Shown: piece after piece, positions 15,871 through 24,711 of the stretch | How the letters are laid out: every line of letters begins with the position of its first letter | Position numbering within the stretch: the first letter of the stretch is position 1 | The notes under the pieces: model-generated | Database searches by the model: none | Told to the model about the DNA's origin: nothing | Seen by the model: the letters and a program-made list of their open reading frames with translations, nothing else | Assembly: GCA_029939535.1 (NCBI GenBank) | Contig: JAOZST010000025.1 | Coordinates: forward strand, 1 to 30,239 | Source: NBML01 sp029939535 | GTDB lineage: Bacteria > Desulfobacterota > Desulfobacteria > Desulfobacterales > Desulfobacteraceae | Direction of reading: 5' to 3' | DNA length: 30,239 nucleotides | Translations under genes and position numbers: made by a program

Positions 15871-18800
15871 ATGCTGGCTGAAAACCGTTTTTTACACCTG
15901 ATTCGTAAGACATTCACCAGACCCGTTGAAATTGGAAAATCCCTTGACCAGGCAAAAGAAAACAGCCTGATTTTATTCCCATACCATCCCAATGTTTTTT
16001 CCTGCGGTATTTCCGCCTATATAGCTTTTAAAAATGGGCAGCCAGATTCCGGCTTTGATCTGGTTCAATTTTCAAAACAGATATCCGGGCTGAATAAAAC
16101 ATCTCTTTCAAAAGCTGAAATTGACTCCCTTTTAATTAAAAAAGAATATCTTGGGGGAGACAAACTGCTGGAACAATTATATAAGAATACCCAGTCCTTA
16201 AAACAGGAATCTGTTTTCAGCAGAATCTTTTTTGATAATGATCAAATTCTAAAACTTAGAAATACAATAGATATTGCAGCCCAGCTGATCACAGATAAGC
16301 AGTCGGAATTCAAAAACGCAATGTCAAATCTCAGTTCCCAAGATGTGGATATCGTTTCCCTGCGTCTGGAAAAACTAAAGGATATTTTCTGGTGTCTGAA
16401 GAAAGAGGTACTGGACAATATATTTGCCATAAAAAACATTGCGCCAAACCTTGATCATAATCAAGGCCAAGCTGCCAAACAATCTGCAAAACCATCTATT
16501 GATAAATCGGATGATAAATCGGACAATTTTCAAGGCCTGGAAATTTTCAAACGGATCAATGCAGTATTAAACAGCATTGACCGCCTTGAGGTCCGGGGAA
16601 GGGATTCTGCAGGAATTTCTGTTGTGTTTACCCTTGAAAAGCAAGAGTTTGAAAACTATCGCCAGAGTCTGATCCAGGCAGGATTGTCCACCACGCTGAA
16701 AAGAAGGACCAACCATCTGGTCCTGTCAAACAACAGCCTCACCATAAACGATACAATCAGAAAAAATGGCGACCATCTGGTGGCCATCTCCTTTGTCTAT
16801 AAATTTGCAGCAGAAATCGGTGCCCTTGGCGATAATATCGCATTTATCAGAAGCCAGATTAAAAATGATCATATGCTTCAGCTTCTGGCAAATTTCCAGA
16901 TAAAATCCAACTCTGTCTCAGCCCATACCCGATGGGCCTCTGTGGGAGATATCAACCTGGCCAACTGCCATCCCGTTGACAATACCCCCACAGACAAAGA
17001 GATCAAAAAAACAGGGATTATACATGTCTGCCTTAATGGAGATATTGACAATTACCTTGAATTAAAAACCGAATATGAAGCCCAGTATGACAAGATACAT
17101 GAAACCATTAATACAGATACCAAGCTGATTCCCCTTCAGATTGAACACCATTTAAAGCAGGGGTCTCCCATTGAAGAAGCCTTCAGGCTTGCTGTAAATG
17201 ATTTCCATGGGTCCCATGCCATTTCCATGCACACTGATCTTGCCCCTGGAAAACTTTTTCTTGCCCAGAAAGGCAGTGGTCAGGCTATTTTCGTGGGCAT
17301 TGCCCAGGATCACTATATTGCGGCATCAGAGCTCTACGGCATCGTGGAAGAAACCCAGGCCTACATCAAACTCAATGGAGAAGAAAATGGACAGATTGTT
17401 ATCCTTGACCAGCAATCTTCAGGAGGGGTTGAAGGCATTTGCTCTTTTTATTATGACAACCAGCCCATAGTCATCACAAATGAAGATGTAATGACAAGTC
17501 AGATCACTTCAAGGGATATTGACCGCCAGGACTATCCACACTATTTCCTCAAGGAGATATCAGAAGCGCCCCTTTCCGTTGAAAAGACCCTTGAAAACAA
17601 ATTTAAACTTATCCCTGACACTGGAATTTTTGAAACAAGTATGGGAGAGAGTGTGATTCCCCTGGATCTTGAAAAAGATTTGAAAAAAGGGAAAATAAAA
17701 AAAATCTATTTCATCGGACAGGGCACTGCCGGGATTGCAGCCCAGGGTTGTGCCGACCTCCTGACCTATTATCTGGGCGAAAAAAACATGGATATCAGGG
17801 CCCAGAAATCATCAGAACTTTCCGGGTTCTGCATCTTTGGTGATGAAAATAATAAAGCTGCCATGGACAACACCCTGGTGATTGCAATCAGCCAGTCCGG
17901 CACCACCACAGACACCAACCGCACCGTGGACATGATTAAAGCAAGTGGTGCAAGAGCCCTTGCCATTGTCAACAGGAGGGATTCAGACCTGACATTTAAA
18001 ACCGATGGTGTTCTCTATACCAGTTCAGGCAGGGACATTGAGATGTCAGTGGCTTCCACCAAGGCCTTTTATTCCCAGCTAACGGCAGGAGCCCTGCTGG
18101 GCCTGCACCTGGCAGGCCTGCTAAAGGCAAGGTCCAAAGAATTTATCACAGAAGAGATACATGGACTCATTTCTCTGCCAAAAAAAATGAGAACCATCCT
18201 TGATATGAAGGAAAAAATCAAAGATTCTGCTTCCCGTCTGGCAATTTCCAAAGACTATTGGGCAACCGTGGGATCCGGGGCCAATAAAACTTCGGCCGAT
18301 GAGATCAGGATAAAGCTGTCTGAATTATGCTATAAAACCATTTCCTCGGATTTTGTAGAAGATAAAAAACACATAGATCTCTCATCGGAACCCTTGATCA
18401 TTGTCTGCGCCGCAGGTACCAGGGAAAGTGTATTAGGAGACATTATAAAGGACACTGCAATATTCCATGCCCACAAGGCCTGTCCCGTTGTGATCACCAC
18501 GGAAGGGGAAAACAGATTTGATCTCTATGCAAAGGATGTCTTTAAAATCCCGGAAGTCAAAGAACACCTTGCACCGGTCCTGAACACCCTGGTGGGACAT
18601 ATCTGGGGATACTTTGCTGCCCTGGCCATCAATGAGGGCTCAAGGTTTATGTACAATAACAGAACCGAGATCCAGGATCTGCTGGATGAGTATAAAACAA
18701 TGGGCCATGATGAATATGAGGTGCTGCTGGAAAAAAATTTCAGGGAAAGAATAGCTGTTTTTTACAATAAATTCTCAAAAAAACGCCGGACAAATGGATT

Positions 18801-19635
18801 TCCTGCTGCAATGGGCCTTGATACCAGTACCAACATCACCCTGCTTTTGAAATATTTGTCAGGTCGATTGCCTGTATCTGATTTTGAGCTTGATTTTGAG
18901 ATAAAGGGAACTCCCTCCAATATGCTCAATGCATTCTTTAAAAACATGGGCCTTGCCATTAACATAATGGCAAGGCCTGTGGATGCCATCAAACACCAGG
19001 CAAAAACAGTTACCGTAGGCACCAGCCGGATAAATGAAAAATTTGAAGGTTCGGTTTTTGATGAACTTAACGCCAATGATATCCTGATATCCCAGATTAC
19101 CAATAAAAATGTCTTGGTCATAAAAAACCTCCAGGAAGTAATAGCAAATGTAAAGGGAGGGCTGTTATACAGGGTTTCCGGTTTAAGCCTTCTGGGAGAG
19201 GTAACAGATGAAACCAAAATTGAGGTGATCCGCAAGACCGGTTCCCTGGAAAATGAAACATCCCGGGTGGAAAATGATCCCCGCCTGAAAGGAACCAAAA
19301 ATATTATTGTCAGGGAAGGAAATGTATATATTGGCCAGGGAAGGAAAGACAATAAAAGCATTCTTGTGATACCAGTTATTTCTGCATCGCCGTCAACCCC
19401 CAATATTATTGAATATATTCTTTCCCTGAATGTTGCCTTTAAAAAATCTGAAGAAATATCTCTTTTGAAAAAAATAAAGGCTCTGGGTGGGAAATATACC
19501 CGTTTGAAAGACTGGGTACTTGAAAGTGAAAACATCCAATGGGATGATAAGTTCCTGAATCTGGTGGAAGTGGATAAGCTGTTTGGTGCCACTGCTGAAA
19601 AACTGGTGGAAATCATTATTCAAAAGATCAAATAA
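15871..19635 (+). CDS. Giant GlmS-like protein (split glutaminase domain, two SIS domains, unknown C-terminal region)
   Basis: The protein has 1254 residues; typical glutamine-fructose-6-phosphate aminotransferase (GlmS) is about 610. Glutaminase elements: CGISAY with C45, RGRDSAGI (242-249), HTRWASVGD (352-360), NGDIDNY (389-395), TDTKLI (415-420). Isomerase elements: PHYFLKEI (556-563), SIS1 IGQGTAG and SQSGTTTDT (674-682), SVASTKAF, and SIS2 GSGANKTSADEIRIKLSE to VEDKKHIDL. Three departures: C45 is not N-terminal, though Ntn catalysis needs a free N-terminal Cys; about 175 residues (60-235) separate CGI from RGRDSAGI; and about 310 residues follow SIS2 with no domain I recognise. AAAGGA precedes the ATG. 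It may be an active GlmS variant after processing, a sugar isomerase without glutaminase activity, or a sensor. Confidence 0.85.
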   Translation: MLAENRFLHLIRKTFTRPVEIGKSLDQAKENSLILFPYHPNVFSCGISAYIAFKNGQPDSGFDLVQFSKQISGLNKTSLSKAEIDSLLIKKEYLGGDKLLEQLYKNTQSLKQESVFSRIFFDNDQILKLRNTIDIAAQLITDKQSEFKNAMSNLSSQDVDIVSLRLEKLKDIFWCLKKEVLDNIFAIKNIAPNLDHNQGQAAKQSAKPSIDKSDDKSDNFQGLEIFKRINAVLNSIDRLEVRGRDSAGISVVFTLEKQEFENYRQSLIQAGLSTTLKRRTNHLVLSNNSLTINDTIRKNGDHLVAISFVYKFAAEIGALGDNIAFIRSQIKNDHMLQLLANFQIKSNSVSAHTRWASVGDINLANCHPVDNTPTDKEIKKTGIIHVCLNGDIDNYLELKTEYEAQYDKIHETINTDTKLIPLQIEHHLKQGSPIEEAFRLAVNDFHGSHAISMHTDLAPGKLFLAQKGSGQAIFVGIAQDHYIAASELYGIVEETQAYIKLNGEENGQIVILDQQSSGGVEGICSFYYDNQPIVITNEDVMTSQITSRDIDRQDYPHYFLKEISEAPLSVEKTLENKFKLIPDTGIFETSMGESVIPLDLEKDLKKGKIKKIYFIGQGTAGIAAQGCADLLTYYLGEKNMDIRAQKSSELSGFCIFGDENNKAAMDNTLVIAISQSGTTTDTNRTVDMIKASGARALAIVNRRDSDLTFKTDGVLYTSSGRDIEMSVASTKAFYSQLTAGALLGLHLAGLLKARSKEFITEEIHGLISLPKKMRTILDMKEKIKDSASRLAISKDYWATVGSGANKTSADEIRIKLSELCYKTISSDFVEDKKHIDLSSEPLIIVCAAGTRESVLGDIIKDTAIFHAHKACPVVITTEGENRFDLYAKDVFKIPEVKEHLAPVLNTLVGHIWGYFAALAINEGSRFMYNNRTEIQDLLDEYKTMGHDEYEVLLEKNFRERIAVFYNKFSKKRRTNGFPAAMGLDTSTNITLLLKYLSGRLPVSDFELDFEIKGTPSNMLNAFFKNMGLAINIMARPVDAIKHQAKTVTVGTSRINEKFEGSVFDELNANDILISQITNKNVLVIKNLQEVIANVKGGLLYRVSGLSLLGEVTDETKIEVIRKTGSLENETSRVENDPRLKGTKNIIVREGNVYIGQGRKDNKSILVIPVISASPSTPNIIEYILSLNVAFKKSEEISLLKKIKALGGKYTRLKDWVLESENIQWDDKFLNLVEVDKLFGATAEKLVEIIIQKIK

Positions 19636-19672
19636 CCCATGCCAGACCCCGGGAAAGTTGCTGTTCATAAGC

Positions 19673-20328
19673 CATTTTTCTTCTCTTTGGGAGTCTTATC
19701 ATTGGCTGCGGCTTCTGGGCCTTTACAGGGAATCCGGTAAATCAGGAATTAATTCCCCAGAAGAAACAGATGGTTCTTAAAAAAAATATTGGCTTTTTTA
19801 TTTTCTAACCTTTATGGCAGGGGCAAGACGCCAGATTTTTATGGCTTTTGCCGTATTTTTACTGGTTAAAAAATTTGAGTTTCCCATCCAGGATATTGCC
19901 CTGCTGTTCCTGATAAACAATGGGATTGAATTTTTCACCAATCCCTTGATCGGAAAATTTATTATAAGGTATGGTGAACGCAGGCTATTGTCCCTGGAAT
20001 ATTTTTCCCTTGTCCTGATCTTTATTGCCTATGCCTTTGTGAAATCCAGGATGTTGGTGGGTTTTCTCTACGTTCTGGACCATTTATTTTTCAGTTTTTC
20101 CATGGGCATTAAAACCTATTTTCAAAAAATTGCCGACCAGGGGATATCGGCCCCAGTATGGCAGTGGGATTTACCATCAACCATATCGCTGCCGTTGTCC
20201 TACCTGTTATTGGAGGATTTTTATGGGTGGTGGATTATAAAATTCCCTTCCTGGCCGGAGCAGGGTTCAGTTTTATTTCCCTCGCCCTGGTTCAATTGAT
20301 TAATACTCCCCCGGCAAGGAATTCATAA
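19673..20328 (+). pseudogene. MFS transporter remnant, 5'-truncated and frameshifted
   Basis: The remains of the C-terminal half of a 12-TM major facilitator protein lie in three reading frames. From about 19673: AIFLLFGSLIIGCGFWAFTG and the central loop NPVNQELIPQKKQ. After a shift at the A8 run (19779-19786): YWLFYFLTFMAGARRQIF through SMGIKTYFQKIAD, about 19787-20140. After a second shift near 20140: DIGPSMAVGFTINHIAAVVL to the stop at 20326-20328. The N-terminal five or so helices are absent because the GlmS-like gene ends at 19635. Homopolymer indels could be sequencing errors, but the missing first half cannot be explained that way. The substrate is unknown. Confidence 0.8.
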
Positions 20329-20377
20329 ACTCTGAATGCCTGTTTTTCTATAATTAAATTTCTTTGCTATTATGACT

Positions 20378-20749
20378 TTACAAAAGCAGTTCTATTTCAA
20401 TGGATAGTTCCCTGGCAATTGATGTTAATGTATCAATTGTAGGGTTTCGTTTGCCGGTTTCAATTTGAGAGAGATAGGCTGAACTGATTCCTGCTTTTTT
20501 AGCCAGTTCGTTCATTTTCATTTTTTTATAATCTCTCCATGCGCGTATAGGATTCAAACCATCAAGGATGGCAAAGGTAACCTCTCCCGGAATTATACTC
20601 TCTTTTCCTTCATGAATCGCTTTTAGGTTTTCCTTAATATCTTTTATGTCTTCAGCATCATCAAGGGCTTCCTGAATTTTTTTGTATTCATTGAAGGGGA
20701 TAACAGCCCATTCAGGTTTTCCATTTTTTTCTATAATTTGAACATTCAT
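20378..20749 (-). CDS. XRE-family antitoxin with Phd/YefM-like N-terminus
   Basis: The protein has 123 residues. The C-terminal half is a clear XRE helix-turn-helix (MNELAKKAGISSAYLSQIETGKRNPTIDTLTSIA). The N-terminal part (MNVQIIEKNGKPEWAVIPFNEYKKI) resembles the start of Phd/YefM antitoxins, giving an unusual two-part layout. It overlaps the upstream toxin gene by 4 nt (ATGA), so the two are co-translated in toxin-first order, as in HigBA-type modules. The expected role is to neutralise the RelE-fold toxin and repress the shared promoter. The assignment rests on the HTH and the neighbour. It sits next to the decayed transporter, a typical accessory position. Confidence 0.85.
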   Translation of the reverse strand: MNVQIIEKNGKPEWAVIPFNEYKKIQEALDDAEDIKDIKENLKAIHEGKESIIPGEVTFAILDGLNPIRAWRDYKKMKMNELAKKAGISSAYLSQIETGKRNPTIDTLTSIARELSIEIELLL

Positions 20750-21000
20750 TTGTAAACTTCCCCCCGTGTTTTTATCTTGACGATATGAATGATTAGTTCA
20801 TTGTCATTTATCGTATAAAGGATTCTCCAATTCTCCATACGAAGCCTGTAACCTGGATGTCCGGTTAACTTTTTTACATTTCGCATCCCCTGGGGATTAT
20901 TGGCCAGTTCCTTTATTTTCTTTCCAATATTTACTGCAATATTCCGAGGCATTCTCCGAAGGGACCTGTCGGCGGTTTTGCTGAAACTAATACCATACAT
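20746..21000 (-). CDS. RelE/ParE-superfamily toxin
   Basis: This 84-residue basic protein has the RelE-fold pattern: N-terminal FSKTADRSLRRMPRN, a helical KKIKELANNPQGMRNVKKL, then the beta-sheet core GYRLRMENWRILYTI with the conserved R-x-R...R-x-x-Y residues, and IIHIVKIKTRGEVYK. RelE-type toxins cut mRNA in the ribosome; ParE-type toxins inhibit gyrase. The sequence alone leans to RelE/HigB because of the basic core and the XRE partner. No clear Shine-Dalgarno sequence is visible upstream (AT-rich), which may mean low translation. The 164 nt between this start and comF contain no gene, only weak hairpins. Confidence 0.87.
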   Translation of the reverse strand: MYGISFSKTADRSLRRMPRNIAVNIGKKIKELANNPQGMRNVKKLTGHPGYRLRMENWRILYTINDNELIIHIVKIKTRGEVYK

Positions 21001-21164
21001 AAAATATATTAACTATTTATACGGGGAAAAACAAGAAAACATTTAGCTGTAAGCTATCTTTTGTTCGCCAAGCTGTGCTCAGCAAAGCAAAAATCTTAAA
21101 AATGACACCGATAAAATCTACTTTCAGTTTTTCCTGAAAAGTTAAAAAGTAAAAGCCGTTGACA

Positions 21165-22058
21165 TCAGGCCCGGGCAAGCACAAGCACATCCACCTGAGC
21201 CGCACCTTTTTTCAGCAACAGCCTGGCCGCCTCATTGCATGTAGCCCCAGTTGTGTAAACATCATCCACCAGCAAAATATTTGTCCCCATAATAGCTGAA
21301 TCGGTCTTATTTGTTCTGGTTTTATTTTTCCGGGTCTTATTGAATACAGGCCTGATGCTAAAGGCATTCTTCAGGTTGGCCTTTCGCTGGTGAATATCAA
21401 ACCCTGTCTGGGGACTGGTTGCCTTGGTTCTTTCAAGTATATTTATATTGATTTGCCAGGAAGGTGGTTTCCCATGAACCTGTTTATATTTTTTCCTGAA
21501 ATTGCGGACCAGGAGATAGGATTGGTTAAATCCCCTTTGTCTCATTTTTTTTGGATGCAGAGGAATGGGCAGTATCCAGTCAATGCCTGAAGATGAAAAA
21601 TGGGAATCAAAGGCTTCAAACATGAATTTTTCAAGAACCCTGGCAAGGGAAATCTTTGACTGGTACTTGAATAAGGGGATCGCCTCTTTTATGATTCCCT
21701 CATATTGAAAAGCTGCCCTGACCCTGTTTACCGGGGGTAAACTAATTAAACAATTTTCGCAGAGATGATTCTCCACATTTTTCAGCCCCCTGCTATTGTC
21801 TGATGTGGAATCATAAACCCGGTCAAAGACAAAACCGCAGCGCGGGCAATAGGGCGACTCAAACCCGGAAGGTTCAAAAGGGTTGCAGGTATTGCAAAAA
21901 CAGGTGGAAAGAGTCAGAGGCTCCACCCCTTCATGATCAATATAACAATGACATTTCAGGCATCGATATGGAAAGACAAGTGCCTGGAATGCAGAGAAAA
22001 AAAATCTTATTGCCGACAAAGGATATGTTCTGCAATACTTCCTGAGAACCTGGTACAT
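21165..22058 (-). CDS. ComF-family phosphoribosyltransferase-like protein
   Basis: The protein has 297 residues. The N-terminal part carries four Cys pairs (C33/C36, C55/C58, C71/C74, C100/C103), consistent with zinc ribbons. The C-terminal type I PRTase domain includes WILPIPLHPKKMRQRGFNQS and the PRPP loop ILLVDDVYTTGAT (261-273). ComF proteins act in DNA uptake in competent species; in others the role is unclear. A lysine/asparagine-rich insert (KTRKNKTRTNKTD) precedes the PRPP loop. It is the last gene of the minus-strand cluster, 101 nt after rlmB, so it may have its own promoter. GAGGA lies about 11 nt before the ATG. Confidence 0.88.
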   Translation of the reverse strand: MYQVLRKYCRTYPLSAIRFFFSAFQALVFPYRCLKCHCYIDHEGVEPLTLSTCFCNTCNPFEPSGFESPYCPRCGFVFDRVYDSTSDNSRGLKNVENHLCENCLISLPPVNRVRAAFQYEGIIKEAIPLFKYQSKISLARVLEKFMFEAFDSHFSSSGIDWILPIPLHPKKMRQRGFNQSYLLVRNFRKKYKQVHGKPPSWQININILERTKATSPQTGFDIHQRKANLKNAFSIRPVFNKTRKNKTRTNKTDSAIMGTNILLVDDVYTTGATCNEAARLLLKKGAAQVDVLVLARA

Positions 22059-22159
22059 TCTATCTCTTTTCCTCTCTGATCCTGGAGGCCGGATCCGATG
22101 TAAGCCAGGGGTAACTCTGTTAAATGCCAGTTGTCAGAAGAAATGAGTTTTGGGGGTAT

Positions 22160-22930
22160 TTATCTTCTACTGATAGTTACCTGGCTGATACGCTGGCGCT
22201 TGGCCTCGTACATGGCAATCCCCCCTGCCACGGATGCATTTAATGAGTTAATTTTTCCTGAAATGGGTATGGATAGAATAAAATCACACTCCTTTTTTAC
22301 CCCCGGGCGTATGCCTTTATGCTCTCCCCCGATAATAAGGGCGATATTTCCTGTCAGATCTGATTCATACAGCCCGGTTGATCCGTCTGCATCCAGACCT
22401 GAAATCCAGGCTCCATCCTCCTTTAAATCCCTTAAAATAGAAGCTGTATTTGTAATCATATAGATATCAGCATGTTCCATGGCACCGGCCGAACTTCTGG
22501 ATACAGTGGATGAGGGGATACAGGACCTGTCCTTGGGAATCATGATATAATCAACATCCGCGCAAAGGGCAGTTCTTATCAAAGCCCCAAGATTATGGGG
22601 GTCTTCAATGCTTTCAATTATAAGGATAAAATATGGGTTTTGCCTGGCCCTGATAGCGGGCAATATCTCTGTTCCCTTTTTAACCGGGAACAGGGAGGCC
22701 CTGGCCACAATTCCCTGATGGGGGGCAAACTGGGTGAGCCTGTCCAATTCCTTTGGGTCTGTAAATTGAATGGTTACCCCGTATTTTTCAGCAAGATGAA
22801 CCACCTTATCCGCTCTGCCTGCCGACCGCTTGCTGGAGATCAGAATATTTTCAAAGCTCCGTTTTCCAGCCTGCAAAGCCTCATATACAGAATGAAATCC
22901 AAAAAGTATCTCTGTCCTGTTTTTTGCCAT
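22160..22930 (-). CDS. rlmB: 23S rRNA 2'-O-ribose methyltransferase RlmB (TrmH/SpoU family)
   Basis: The protein has 256 residues, the family length. The N-terminal substrate-binding domain (FGFHSVYEALQAGK) is followed by the SPOUT knot: motif 1 ESIEDPHNLGALIRTA, motif 2 LIIGGEHKGI and motif 3 IPISGKINSLNASVAGGIAMYE. RlmB methylates G2251 in the 23S P-loop in E. coli using SAM; other TrmH members modify different sites, so the target is inferred. The start overlaps the gmk stop by one base (TAATG). Confidence 0.9.
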   Translation of the reverse strand: MAKNRTEILFGFHSVYEALQAGKRSFENILISSKRSAGRADKVVHLAEKYGVTIQFTDPKELDRLTQFAPHQGIVARASLFPVKKGTEILPAIRARQNPYFILIIESIEDPHNLGALIRTALCADVDYIMIPKDRSCIPSSTVSRSSAGAMEHADIYMITNTASILRDLKEDGAWISGLDADGSTGLYESDLTGNIALIIGGEHKGIRPGVKKECDFILSIPISGKINSLNASVAGGIAMYEAKRQRISQVTISRR

Positions 22931-23499
22931 TATAAGGCTCCTGTTTCCTTTGTAAAAATAGCATGAAGATCGGCAATGGCCTGATCCAGGTCATCATTGA
23001 TGACCACATAATCGTATAAAGATTTTTCCTGAATCTCTTTTTCAGCATTTTCCATGCGCTGTAAAATCACTTTTTCAGCATCTGTTCCCCTATTTTCAAG
23101 GCGCTGCTGAAGGACCTCAATGGAAGGGGGCATGATAAAAATTGATACCAGAGCAAACCCAGCTGCCATTACCTGCTTTGCCCCCTGGACATCCAGGTCC
23201 AGAAGAAGGCTGTCACCAGCCTTGATCTTTTCTTCCACAAAGGTCTTTGATGTACCATAAAAATTTCCATATACCTGTGCCCATTCTATCCATTGATCCT
23301 GGTCAATCAGGGTCTGAAAATCTTTTTTATCTATAAAAAAATAATCTTTGCCATGAATTTCCCCTTTTCGAGGCTTGCGGGTGGTGTGGGAAATGGAATA
23401 GGATAAAAAAGGAAATTGCTCCAGCACCTGCCTGATCAATGTTGTTTTCCCTGCACCGGAAGGAGCTGAGATCACAAAAAGCCTTGCCCTGTTTTTCAT
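22930..23499 (-). CDS. gmk: Guanylate kinase
   Basis: This 189-residue cytosolic enzyme phosphorylates GMP to GDP with ATP. Seen: the P-loop SAPSGAGKTT (11-20), SISHTTRKPRKGEIHGKDYFF for GMP binding, LLDLDVQGAKQV, the lid region RLENRGTDAEKVILQRM, and DYVVINDDLDQA. Length and motifs are those of a normal gmk. The start overlaps the RemA-like stop by 4 nt (ATGA), and the stop overlaps the rlmB start, so the three are coupled. Confidence 0.96.
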   Translation of the reverse strand: MKNRARLFVISAPSGAGKTTLIRQVLEQFPFLSYSISHTTRKPRKGEIHGKDYFFIDKKDFQTLIDQDQWIEWAQVYGNFYGTSKTFVEEKIKAGDSLLLDLDVQGAKQVMAAGFALVSIFIMPPSIEVLQQRLENRGTDAEKVILQRMENAEKEIQEKSLYDYVVINDDLDQAIADLHAIFTKETGAL

Positions 23500-23759
23500 T
23501 TTTTTTCCTGGACTTTCATAAGGCCTTCCAAACGGGCAGACATGGTTTCTGCCTGGATGGCAGACAGGATCACATGGTTGCTGTCCGTGATTATAATGGC
23601 CCGGGTCTTTCTCCCGTGGGTTGCATCAATAAGGCTGCGTGCCTCCCTGGCATCATCCTTGACCCTTTTCATTGGAGATGAATTGGGAGACAAAATAGCC
23701 ACAACCCTTTCTGCAACAATTGTATTACCAAAGCCTATAGTTAAAAGGACTTGTTCCAT
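23496..23759 (-). CDS. RemA-like regulator (DUF370)
   Basis: This 87-residue protein belongs to the DUF370/RemA family, whose Bacillus subtilis member binds DNA and activates biofilm-matrix operons. Seen: LTIGFGNTIVAERVVAILSPNSSP, KRVKDDAREARSLIDATHGRKTRAIIITDSNHVILSAI, which covers the whole family domain. The gene commonly lies between yicC and gmk in many bacteria, as here. The role in this lineage is not established. A GGAGG precedes the ATG, and it overlaps gmk by 4 nt. Confidence 0.92.
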   Translation of the reverse strand: MEQVLLTIGFGNTIVAERVVAILSPNSSPMKRVKDDAREARSLIDATHGRKTRAIIITDSNHVILSAIQAETMSARLEGLMKVQEKK

Positions 23760-23829
23760 ATGCCTCCTTTATCTTGATAAAATATATTCAACTATCATGG
23801 GTAAAATGGTCCTGTTCCGGTGTAAATAA

Positions 23830-24711
23830 TTATTCAATATTCTGGACCTGTTCCCTGATTTTCTCCAGTTCAGACTTTAGATCCACCACCATATGGGACA
23901 AAGTTGCATTACCGGCCTTGGAGCCGATGGTATTAAATTCCCTGTTAAATTCCTGGATCAGGAAATTGAGTTTTCTTCCCTGGGACTCCTCTGCATCCAT
24001 GGTTTCCCTGAATAGATTAATATGGCTGTGAAGGCGGACGATCTCCTCGGACACATCTCCTTTGTCAGCCAGGACAGCAACTTCCTGGGCCATCCTTATG
24101 GGATCAATTTCCTGGGCATCGGCTGTTAACCTGGCAAGCCGTTCCATTAACTTTTTTTTATAAATCAATGGGATCTCTCTGGCCTCTTTTTGAAGAATCT
24201 CCATACTATCTTCTATTTTATCAATGCGGAGACTCAAATCCTGGAATAAATTTTTCCCTTCCCTTTTCCGCATGAGATCCAGGTCCCGGGCCCCTGCCTC
24301 AACAGCTGTTGATACCACCTGCCATAAAAGATCAGCATCTATCTCTTGTTTTGCCGGTAAAATAATATTTCTGGCAGCCAGGACATTGTCCAAAGAGATA
24401 TCAGAGGTCAGATTCAGGCTGTCTTTCACATTTTTTAATGCTGCATAATAAGACCTGGCCTTTAGTTCATCAATCTCAAACAGATCCGGCTCAGGGGATT
24501 CATCCACAAGGTTCAACCGGATCTCAATTCTGCCCCGGCCATGGAATTGGCTGATGAGTTTTTTGATCTGTTCCTCAAAAGACTGGCAGGAATCAGGTAA
24601 GTATATGGCAAAATCAAGGTGCCTGGAATTATAGGAACGAATGGTCACATCCGCTGTAATAGATTCCCTGGTATGGGATGCTTTTGCAAAAGCAGTCATG
24701 CTTTTTATCAT
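23830..24711 (-). CDS. yicC: YicC-family endoribonuclease
   Basis: The protein has 293 residues. The YicC N-terminal domain (MIKSMTAFAKASHT, SYNSRHLDFAIYLPD, FHGRGRIEIRLN) is followed by DUF1732 at the C-terminus (GRKLNFLIQEFNREFNTIGSKAG). E. coli YicC is an endoribonuclease involved in small-RNA turnover. The start overlaps the DUF4416 stop by 4 nt, and 70 nt separate its stop from the remA-like gene. Its length is that of typical family members. Confidence 0.92.
   Translation of the reverse strand: MIKSMTAFAKASHTRESITADVTIRSYNSRHLDFAIYLPDSCQSFEEQIKKLISQFHGRGRIEIRLNLVDESPEPDLFEIDELKARSYYAALKNVKDSLNLTSDISLDNVLAARNIILPAKQEIDADLLWQVVSTAVEAGARDLDLMRKREGKNLFQDLSLRIDKIEDSMEILQKEAREIPLIYKKKLMERLARLTADAQEIDPIRMAQEVAVLADKGDVSEEIVRLHSHINLFRETMDAEESQGRKLNFLIQEFNREFNTIGSKAGNATLSHMVVDLKSELEKIREQVQNIE

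Noticed and set aside
18762..19616. 284-codon open frame on the minus strand inside the GlmS-like gene
   Set aside because: It is antisense to a strongly coding region, has a Ser/Phe/Arg-rich composition with no family motif, and has no ribosome binding site context.
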